This document shows positions 39,301-49,500 of a DNA stretch of 64,000 nucleotides, one piece after another. The first letter of the stretch is position 1. Every line of letters starts with the position of its first letter. The stretch spans positions 9,899,707 through 9,963,706 of the forward strand of contig OX453277.1 of assembly GCA_949710005.1 (NCBI GenBank), read 5' to 3'. The position numbers and the translations under genes are program-made. The DNA comes from Ricordea florida (lineage: Eukaryota > Cnidaria > Anthozoa > Corallimorpharia > Ricordeidae). The notes under the pieces are model-generated. The model had not been told where the DNA came from and did not search any database. It was given only the letters and a program-made list of their open reading frames with translations.

Positions 39301-41439
39301 AAAATGTAGTCCTTGATAAAAGAAAATTACTTACCTGTGTAGAGATTCCTGAACTTTTAAATGGATCGTTCGTTTCTTTTTTGCCAGGTATGTACGGACC
39401 TCTAAGAATTAAAACAAAATTCGCGTAATGAGTTGACTTTTGCATTGTCAAATTGTTCGCGTCCTCTTTGTGACCGCTAGATAGACAACAATCCAAACTT
39501 TGCTTCACTTCAAATTCTTGCTTACTTCTAAAGCTGGCCTTATGTCAGGGTTTCTTCCTTGATCATGTTGATGGCTTCTGTCTAGGTACAACTAGTATTG
39601 TTATATACCTAGACTTTCATTCATCAAAACGAGCACTGTGATTGGTTGATTCTTGGTCACGTGCCCTTGAACAAATTTAAATGTATCCCGACCGGGAGAC
39701 AATTGCGCAGTTGTTGCCCGCGCGCCAGTTGTACCGTCTTTGTTTGCTTGTTTTTGCTAAGGGAAAGTCTAAATATATAACAAAGCACTTAATGTATGGT
39801 CCCTCGGGAAACTAGTTAGTTTTGTTTTCCCTCGAGTCCTGATGTTTCCCTCGACTTCGTCTCGGGAAACATCAGGACTCTCGGGAAACAAAACTAACTG
39901 TTTCCCTCGGAACCATACATTAAGTGTATATTGTCTTTCAATAGTTTTGAAGGGCAAAACATTTGTTACCAAGATGTCCAAAAGATTGACGTTTGTTTCT
40001 CCTCCTCTCTACTCGATGGAAATAGAATTTTTTTTTAACCGTTCTTTAGCTTCTATACTTCTTCATTTGTGTATTACGGTAGATAAAGAGAAATTCGTGT
40101 TTTTAGAAAGCGATTCGTGACTCTAAACAAGTAATCGTGCTTTTAAAACGCAAGTGAGTTATTTCTTTTCTATATAAAAACATCTCATGTACTCAGAGGT
40201 TGTGTCGCAGAAACATGTTCAGTTCAAGTCTTTATAAAAAGAATAAATCGATAAAAAGTAGTTCACAGGTCTGGGTTATACATGTGATTTTTTTGAAAGT
40301 CATTCTAAGAGTGACCTGGTCAAACATTGCCAACAAATTTAACATTGAGTAAAAGGTAATACCCTTAGAAAATAAATATAATAACATGATGTAACCTCTC
40401 TCTTTATACATAATGCACGAACATGGACACATCCCTGAAAAACAGGCCATGAACCTACCCTCTCCGCGGAGCCGGAATGCCCTTGGAAATGTAAAAATTC
40501 AGCAGTGAAGCAAAAAGCAGAAAGGAGATAAATCTCATGTTTGGACCTGCCTGAAATGTTTCGCCTATCAACAAGGGTAGAAACACAACCTGCTATAATG
40601 CATATTTCAATTTAAAAAAAGAATTAATCGAAGGCAGGTGGTGTTTTTATTATCCTGCTTTCAGGTTTTATTACTGTTTGAATTCTCTATTGTTTTGGAC
40701 CCATTGCTGCCATTGTATTTGTAACGTAACTGTTTTCGTTCTAGTATTAATTTCCATTCTGACTAGAAAAGAACCGATTGCAGTTTGCCTACCCGAAGTT
40801 ACTCCTGGTCACCGCAATGTCATTCTTCATAGATTTTTTTTGATCTCACTGGAAGTTGTAACAACTGCCTCACTTTGTACATTGTGTCAAACAATCCCAA
40901 GATTTCTTTGACTGAAATAGAAACGTAAATTGAATTTCAGAAGTAACGAAAATCCCCTCGGGAGTCGGGAGTGAAGAAGTGCATTGATCCGCCATAATTA
41001 TTCAAGAATTGGCTTTAATGTCTGTGCGAAAATATCTAAAAGCAAACGAAATTTGTCCTTAAGGTTTTCATCGGAACTAAAAAAAAACTTATTCAAGTTT
41101 ATTCCAAAATGGAGCCAAAACTGAGTTCACTTTTATAACTTTTGCATAACCTGAGTTGTAAGCCCTGTCCACGGGGAAAATGCTTGGCCACCAAACATCA
41201 TCGAACGCTGTTTGGTGACCAAAGATTTTACCGTTTTTCCACCTTGTTTAGCCCTCTTTTATCGTGTTTGATAAAATCTGAAGGCCATCAAACATTCCAT
41301 CAAACAACCTAAAACATTTTTTTGTTCTCGTTTTCGAGGGACGATGTTTCGTTCGCTTGGAAAGAGGTATCAAGATAGCGGATATACATGAGTGGTTTAG
41401 AAACTACCCACAGAATTTCAGGGAGTGCCTGGCGCAGCT
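39301..41439. other. No gene recognised; foldback at 39786-39926
   Basis: The foldback has CACTTAATGTATGGT and GTTAGTTTTGTTTCC-like arms around a CGACTTCGTCTCGGGAAACA centre. The remaining 1.5 kb shows short frames only. Confidence 0.4.
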
Positions 41440-41800
41440 GAACCCGTGTCTGATGGAGTCTCGCAGGCGTCTATCTTAGGACCTCCCCAGTGCGGTTGTG
41501 GAGCGCAGTATTCTCATATACGCTGACGATACGGTAGTATTTTTCTCAGCTCCTGAAGTATCGGCTATTCAGGCTACCTTAGTGAGGCAACTGCAAGCCA
41601 CTGATTGTTGGCTTCATTTGAATAGTTTATTTATTAACCCAACTAAGACTGAAGCAATGTTGTTTGGGACTTCCCAGAAACGTGCTACAATAAATCAGTT
41701 TTCGGTCCCTATCAATGGGTCTGCCATAAAACGCGTTACTGAGTTTAATTTAAATATCTGGGTGTTATCCTCGATGAACGCCTCAGCTGGAAGGAACATG

Positions 41801-42725
41801 TTAAGGGGGCTATCTGGTTGAAATTTTGAGTTGTGAACTCGGTCAATTTTTTGTTTTAGTCTCCGTTAGACAGAAAAATTATTTAACAATAAACTCTGAA
41901 CAATTTTTTTGCTAAAAGTTTCAGCGAAAAGAGAAAAAAAGCAGAGAATAGGACTCAGAAGCAGCATAAGAAGTACAGAGTTGCTCGAAGGCAGACAAGA
42001 CCAGGAGACGAGGAACAGTGGCGACAAAGGGAAGGCACAACCTAAAGAAAAAAGAAATAGAAATTGTGACAGCTTACAAGAAAATGATTTGTTGATACTG
42101 CAATGAGGCTACTTGTATGAATTTCTTAGTGGTAGTTTTTTTTTATTGATGGTTTCACCACTGATTTTGCTTTGCAAATGTTTAACCGCATTTTTCTCAA
42201 AATAGCATTTTTGCGTAAAATTTAGCTGCCCCCGCTATGTTTTTTCCTTTATATTTATCCTTTTGCCATCAGATTTGGCTCAGTTACTCATGGGAGGCTT
42301 CTCCACAAGCCTATTGAGGCTTCTTTTATTTTGATTAATATTGCTGAAGTAATTTTAAGTTAAACTTTTTGTACAATCATTTTGTGGCTATGGCAACGTA
42401 ATTAGCCGAAAACCCTAATTGCTCAATAGGTTTGTAGAGGTGTGCATGTAATGTCATTGCATGAAGTATTAGGCTTCCAATGTAAACAGAATTGAAAAAA
42501 AGCATGGGGGGCGTGAAATTAGTACAAGAACAGCAGTTCAAATAATTTTGTTAATAATTAACCAGGATTTACAAATTATGGTATGTTACCCATTGTCATG
42601 ATAGCCTATGTTCTACTTTAACTTCATGCAAAATTCTGTATCGATACATTACATAGCTAAAGTTTTAGGAACGTTACAATTTGATACACATTTGGGCTCA
42701 AAATCCAACCAGATAGCCCCCTTAA
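41801..42725. mobile_element. 917-bp MITE with TTAA target duplication inside the LINE
   Basis: The element is 41805-42721, flanked by TTAA at 41801-41804 and 42722-42725. Ends are GGGGGCTATCTGGTTG and CAACCAGATAGCCCCC-like with one 2-base mismatch region further in. Removing it and one TTAA restores the LINE frame exactly (HVK|AVV). TTAA duplications occur with piggyBac and Kolobok transposons; the purine-rich start favours a Kolobok-type non-autonomous element. No transposase frame inside. Confidence 0.7.
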
Positions 42726-42925
42726 GGCTGTTGTTTCTAAGGCTGGTAGGCTGGTGGGAATGCTGGGCCGTGTTCGCCGTTACATCACTTTTCAGAGTGG
42801 TAATGCCATTTATATCTCAGTGATTAGACCGATATTACAGCATTGTGCTGGGTTTTTTGCATGTTGCGGGGAAGTAAATAGAGAATTGTTAGAAGCTCTG
42901 CAGTGACGCGCAGGAAGAATAGTGA

Positions 42926-42929
42926 TAAT

Positions 42930-42960
<31 letters not shown>

Positions 42961-43692
42961 GTTTATTGACACTTCTTGCAGTTAAAACTGAATAAACAGT
43001 GTAATTTACAAGACATTTACAGGCTAAAACTAATAACTTTAAAACCTTAATCTTATAACTATGATAATAATAATATATTGATATATCTATACAAATCTAA
43101 ATGTAAAAAAGTCATCCGCACTCTTAGCCCTTTTCATTGTTCTCGTAGCTATAGTATTTTCTGATCTTAATTGATATGGTATAGTTCGTATTGTTTCTTG
43201 CGAAGGGTGACTCTCATTCCTCACATCAGACTTCAACTTTCTACATAAAAGTCCCCTACGATTTGCTTAAGATGTAAGATTAGCTTGGTTCAGTGCTTGC
43301 TGATAGCTAGAGTTAGGAAATATTATTTCCAAAGCTCTTCTTTGTATTGATTCAATAGCGTCAGACAAGTATGCAGTGATATCCTGCCACACTTGCGCAG
43401 CATATTCCAAGACTGACCTAACATTACAAAGGTATACTTTTAGTATGTCTTTTGGCATTACTCCTGCACGCTTCAATAATCTAAATGCGAATAACCTCTT
43501 AGCTGCTTTGGCAATTACATATTTAACATGTGCATTCCATTTAAGATCATCACTACTTATAAGTCCTAAAAGCTTACACGTTCCTACGCGCTCTACCTCT
43601 TTATTTCCAACAGATATAGGTCGCAATGCGGTGATCGAATTCTTCATGAAAGTTACATACCTTTCTTTGCGTTTTTTGGGATTTAGTTTCGA
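42926..43692 (-). mobile_element. 5'-truncated LINE fragment on the minus strand
   Basis: It reads leftward and ends in an (ATT)n tail (AATAATAAT on the plus strand at 42926-42960). A 142-codon frame at 43267-43695 carries the region after the RT domain, e.g. VGTCKLLGLISSDDLKWNAH and VLEYAAQVWQ. The truncated start and the position inside the plus-strand LINE show it inserted later. Confidence 0.7.
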
Positions 43693-44105
43693 CAAGACAT
43701 TAAGACATCGAGTAGTGACGCTGCAATGGAAGCTCGGCTTGATGACTATATCTATAAGCTTGTGAGGAAATGCATAGATGGTCAGTCTCCTCAGTATTTT
43801 AATAACTATTTTGTTTTTAATAAATACATCTCTACACGCTCAACCCGGCAGAGCAATCTATTACACCTCAGTGCCTACGATAAGAACGGAAACAGGCAGG
43901 AGATCCTTTTATTATTATGGAAGTACGATTTAATAAGCGCTGTTAATTTACATAAATTTAGGCTCTTATATGGTTTTTATTTCTTGTATATATCTTATTG
44001 TTGTATCTCCTATGTTTGGTAATAACCTCAGGGCTCCTATTGATAGCAGAGTTGCTTTGTAGCTCAATGTACTGAGATTTTACCTGTTTATATCTTTTTC
44101 TTTTA

Positions 44106-44220
44106 AATAAAGGTGTCATATCATATCATATATCATATCATACATCATATCATATATCATATCGTATATCATATCATATATCATACCATATATCATATAT
44201 CATATCATATCATATCATTT
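44106..44220. repeat. (ATATC/ATCAT)n microsatellite at LINE 3' end
   Basis: Runs of CATATCATAT and variants directly after AATAAAGGTG, probably the tail of the decayed LINE. Confidence 0.75.
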
Positions 44221-45421
44221 CCAAGTTCACAGTTACAGAAATTCTCATTAACTGACCACTTCAATTCAGAGCGGAGAGCCGGCCAAAATATTGCGCGATT
44301 TGTCCTTCTCTTGGTTGACAAAAAGCCACTTTTAGAGAACAAGTTTTGATCGTCTTATCCCGTTTTTATTCCAGAAGCCATATCGGATGCCCTGGACTTT
44401 CTTCTGGCTTCATCCTCACCCCAGTACACTTCCAGTAGAGGGCTATTTGCTTGCCCTGAAAACGGAGCTATACGCACGCCACACCCTTATACTTCAGTTC
44501 ATTTACTCAGGAAATGCTGTGTGGAGCTCACATTCCTGGCATTGTTTGTTTGGCCTGTTGCCTTAGACTTCTCCGCATATCTCTGCTTACTTGTACGTGA
44601 GTTCATTTTCATAAGATAGTAGAATATAAAATTACCTGCACCCACTGGAACAATTTTGCTTTGATTCTTTTTCCATTTGAATGTTTATTTCTCTCTCATT
44701 CTTGCAACTCCGATTTCCAGATTCTGACATCGATGCCATCAGAATCTCCGAACAAACCTGCTCGGACTCGAAGTTGATCTTTTCCTCGGATGTAACACAC
44801 ATAACTTTACACGTTACTTTTATCTCATGTATTTCCTTAACCTATCCGCACACAAGTTCAGGTCAGAATAATTGCCAAATCGAATGTGGTTAAGCGTTGT
44901 CTGTACTCTTATAGACACGTTTGTTTTTGACCACTGTAATGACGAGTACGCGTCATTACAGTGGTCAAAATGTTGTGGACTCACGAGGAACATCCGAGTA
45001 AGTCCGCAACAAATTTTGACCATTGTGATGACGCGTACTCGTTACAGACAACACTAAACCACATTCGATTTGTTTTTTACCACAATAGCAACGTTTAAGA
45101 TCAACCAAGGTCCTTATGCACCATCTTTTACCTATTACTTTGTCAATGATGGCAAGCTAATAGCAATTATTGTCAGCTAGAAAGGAAGGAAATCAAAATC
45201 TTGGTTGATCACCAAGATCGTTACACAAAGAAAGAGCAAGTGTTGTCTATAACTTTCTCGCAATCTGATTGGTTTATTTCCAAAAATGAGCGTTTCTGAT
45301 TGGCTATTGCTTTGTGTGACACATTGACGCGAGCAACGTTGTCTAGACTTTTATTGACAACGGCAAATTAGCCAATTAGATTGCGAGATTAATAGCAGTT
45401 GTGGTAAAAATGAATATACCC
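44221..45421. other. No gene; foldback at 44876-45072
   Basis: CAAATCGAATGTGGTT and GTTGTCTGTA are mirrored by CAGACAACACTAAACCACAT and CGATTTG, with nested GACGAGTACGCGTCATTACA repeats in the loop. The rest is unassigned and leads up to the peptide array. Confidence 0.45.
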
Positions 45422-45560
45422 CAGTGAACGCGTTTCTTTCCTCTTTGTATTTCGGGTGTAACCATTACACCAGCAAGACTGTCACCTTAAAAAACGGTAG
45501 AGATACGGAAAGCCTCGACACGGAAAATGGAAGAATTGTAATAGAACCATAGATTGAAAT
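45422..45560 (+). pseudogene. Left-edge remnant of a peptide gene (exon 4 only)
   Basis: The sequence matches the exon 4 region of the array genes, but the acceptor has changed from TTTCAG to TTTCGG, and small insertions (CCATTACACC, AAAAAACGG, AGAGATACGG) break the frame. No exon 3 lies upstream. Confidence 0.7.
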
Positions 45561-46428
45561 AAACTCTGAAAAGATAAATAAAAATTCCTGTTATTGTCTG
45601 ACTTGCTTCAGGTCGTCCATGAAATAGAACTTGTCATGAGCCCTCAGGTCACTTGTCAGCGGTATACTTCTGGTTTGCCTTACTTTAGTGCTAACTACTC
45701 ACCATATTGAAATTTAAAGTTGAGCATGAAAAAAACAAATAGAAAAGCAAAACAAAACAAAGAAACAACAACAACAAAAAAAACAAATCGAATAGAATTT
45801 ATTCCAATAAATGCTATTTTTGTGACTGCGAAGTGAGGGTTGAGTTTTCAAAAACTCAGGCAAATCAGTAAAGGTTGGAAACCTGCCGCGCAGCCTCTAA
45901 AAATTTACCGATCTCCGTAACCAAGGACAAGGAAACACCGGGCTGGAAGGCAGGACATGAAACACGTAATGTTTTCTTAAACCGAACGTCAGAATATGTA
46001 GTCCACACCTTGTGTTACCAGCCTTCATTTCCTATCAATCAAACCGCAGCACGATCGGCGTCGAGGGTTACGCGCTATGGCATTTCTTTGCGATAGCAAA
46101 AGCATAACAAGAGAACAAACATATAGCAGCAGCTGTCGTCTCCTTGCTGGCAGATGATGCACTGCCATCTGCATTATAAGTCGCCGTTTTCTGTTAGCGT
46201 GAATGGTGTTTGAGAGGCATTAGCACCGCAAAGGCAAAATGACCTCCCCATCTTTGTCAGCCATACTCGAGGGGAACTTAGAGCGGAGTCGGAATTCAAT
46301 GAAGCTGTCACTCGCACTTATCAGCCTTAATTTTAAAATCTGTGGAAAAGTTTTACCTAAGACGATTTAAAAAGATTATCTTTTATGATGAAATTGTATT
46401 GGTCTCCAAGTGATTTTGTGTGGGCCCT

Positions 46429-46435
46429 TATATAA
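46429..46435 (+). promoter_or_regulatory. TATA box of array copy A
   Basis: TATATAA, 76 bp before the ATG. It is conserved at 52640, 55060, 57480, 59898 and 62064 before the other copies. Confidence 0.6.
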
Positions 46436-46510
46436 CTAGAAACTAGGCTATCAGGGTTAAATCATTCATTACGTCCTAAACGAGAGAGGCAAGGTTTTGC
46501 TCTTTCAAAA

Positions 46511-49500
46511 ATGAAATTTGCGATTCTGATCCTGTTTTTTGCTTGGCTCGAGATTTCTACGCTGTTCGTAGAGGCAACACCTCATGGAGACAGCGATTGG
46601 GTAAAGCAGACTGATTTGCAGAAACAAGATAGGCAAGTGAAACTTGGGATAACAAATATATAAAAAAAATGGTTTTTCAGTTGAAAGAGTTCGCAGATGT
46701 TGTCATAGATACAATCAGTGAACGGAAATTTTGTGTTATTTAAATCTATTTAGGTTTTTTGGACAAGCAAAGAAAAGGGCTCGTCTTCAGGTACATGCCG
46801 GGGTCTGCTTTATCAGCGTGCAAAAACTAATATCAAGTGGGAGGAACATGAACCTATTAGATCTGTAATATAAATGATCATTTTGTCCCTTTGATTTTAG
46901 TAAGACCACTAATCGTCCTGTTAAGCTACAAAATCACCACAAACTCTAGCACCAGTACGATACACGTTCAGAATGAACTTTGATCAGTGGACTTCGGTGA
47001 CGATAATTGCCGTCTTCATATCGGTACACCCGAGTTCTTTCCGACTAATTACGAACAGTGTCTACACCTGAGTGAGTGAGCAACGATTTGCATATTGGAG
47101 TCCCCACAAAAACTCGCAAATACGCTTCGCGCCGTATCCACGAATTAAAAAGGCCTCATATGTATATTATGTATATAATTATGTATATAATTATTATATA
47201 TTATGGAACTATGTATATTGTAAGCGCCGATCAAGATGGCAGCCATTTGTGTCCGTATTTATCGTCTCATTTCATTATTGAACTTGCTTTATATCCTACA
47301 ATTTTGTACGGTATGGCAACCTAAAGGCCTCTGCTATCCGATTATGACTAAGTTTAACGCAAAGGCATCTTTTATCAAAAACAACCACGAACTAAAGTTT
47401 CCGAGGCGGCCAATTTCGATCTGGTACAAGCATGGTCCGACCTGTTTGGTTTTACCAACAGATTTAACTGTCCACATGGATGTCGAGCTTAATCCTGGTC
47501 CCTTACAGAAGAAACCAATTTATTTGTTGACCTGTCTACCTATGATTTCTGTGATATCTGGCATGGTCTCGCATACAAGTGATAAACTGTTGTCCACGAA
47601 TTATGTTGACACCCGCCATGTTGGATTTTGTTACTACTCGGATGTTTACCATCGACTTTCTTATTGGCCTTGTTCATTGCCGTTATCGTCGACCTACAGG
47701 AGGTGCCGCGCTGGCCGCCGAGTTAAAGAAAGGAGAGCTAGAAACATTCACAGAATTGAATCCCTGGTTTCTTGTCCACGCGTTAGCCGAGGAAGCGATA
47801 ATTTGCATAAAGGATCTATTTCAAATAACCTCTGCGTCGTTACACCTGCGAATATAAACAATCACTTATATTCTAACGTTACTTCGACTAACTCCTCTCT
47901 TCATACAAATTTGTTCGCCAATCCACGTTCAACTTTCCTAAACTTTGCGGTCTTCAATTCTAGATCTGTTAGAAACAAGATCGAGAGCATTATTGACTAC
48001 GTCGTAGAAAATGACATTGGCCTTTGCACCGTTACCGAGACCTGGTTAAATGACGCTGATTCCGTCAGTATTGCTCTGTTATCTGTGGCTGGTTATTTCT
48101 TCAAGAATTTTTCTCGAAAATCGCAAAACCGTGGTGGTGGAACTGGGATTCTGTTCCGAGACTCAGTCAACGTTTCATTAGTCGATGGGAAGGAAAACAA
48201 GTCTTTCGAATATTCGGAGTGGATTGTTAAAGTGCATGATCGCTCAATGAGACATATAATAGTGTATCGACCTCCATATTCTTCGTTACATCCGGTTTCT
48301 GCCTCTGTTTTCTTTGATGAATTCTCTCAATTTTTAGAGAATGTTGTTATGTGCCCCGAGGTTCTTGTTATCTCTGGAGACTTCAACTTTCATTTAGATG
48401 ACCTCCGTGACAATGACACCAAGAAATTTATGGATTTACTGGAAACGTTCAGTCTTTCGCAACACGTATCCGGCCCAACCCATCTATCGGGTCATACCTT
48501 GGATCTAATTATTACTCGTTCGTCGGATGATGTTGTTCTTGCTTCTCCTAAAGCCACTTTTCCTATCTCTGATCACTTTATTATTCAGTGCCCTATTGGT
48601 TTCCTGCGACCAGCTTTATCGTGCAAAGAATTGACTTTTCGTAAACTCAAAAATATTGATATTGCCGAATTCTCAGCTGATATTGCCTCTTCTATGCTTT
48701 GTGCAAGCGTACACTGGGACAACATTGATGCACTCTCCGACTGCTTTAACACTACCCTTAATGACATTTTGGACAAGCATGCCCCGCTGAAGACAAGGAT
48801 TATAAAAAATCGTCCAAAGATTCCGTGGTTTAATGATGACATTAAACAACTCAAGCGTAAACGTCGTCGCCTTGAAAAGAAAGCCTTGAAAACTGACCTC
48901 CCTGGAGACTGGAATAAGTACCATAGAGTTCGTAATCAGTACTCTGCATCTCTTAAATCTGCACGTGTGAATTATTACTCTAACCTAATTGATCAGTGTG
49001 CGGGTGACTCTCGTAAGCTATTTCGTGTGGTTAATTCTTTGTCCAGGGAACCACTTGAGATGGCTCTTCCAGAGCACGATGATCCCACTAAGCTTGCAAA
49101 CGAATTTGGCACCTTTTTCCTCAAAAAAATTGAAACCATAAAGGAAAATCTTGACAAGTTTCAAGTTCAAGTGCCTCGACTTGTTCCTATCACTCCGAAG
49201 GAGAATCTGGAGAATTTTTCTTCGTTATCCATAGGAGAAGTGTGTAAGATTGTTCGAGAATCTTCTAATGCCTCTTGTCGGTTGGATCCTCTTCCTACAT
49301 GGCTAGTGAAGTCCTGTCTTGATGTATTAGCGCCATCTATCACTGAGATGGTTAATCTCTCTCTTCTCAATGGTTCCGTTCCAGAAAATTGGAGAACCGC
49401 TGTTGTCATCCCTCTATTGAAAAAACCTGGACTTGACTTGGTCTACAAAAATTTCCGCCCAGTCAGTAATCTTCCATTCATTTCCAAGGTAGTGGAAAAG

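Larger units (their letters stand above)
41440..44105 (+). mobile_element. Decayed LINE (CR1/jockey-type RT fragment), interrupted twice
   Basis: The three parts are 41440-41800, 42726-42915 and about 43693-44105. Part 1 has a frameshifted GVSQASILGP and an intact RT motif ILIYADDTVVFF, then WKEHVK. Part 2 continues AVVSKAGRLVGMLGRV and ends near RELLEAL. Part 3 has MEARLDDYIYKLVRKCIDGQ, a typical region after the RT domain, and then a 3' end leading into a TCATATCATA microsatellite. Frameshifts and stops show it is dead. The interruptions are a TTAA-flanked MITE and a minus-strand LINE fragment. Confidence 0.75.

Noticed and set aside
46900..46970. Exon starting TAAGACCACTAATCG after TTTGATTTTAG
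   Set aside because: In phase with exon 2 it would give an immediate stop; the exon 3 and 4 pair downstream gives a longer phase-matched product.
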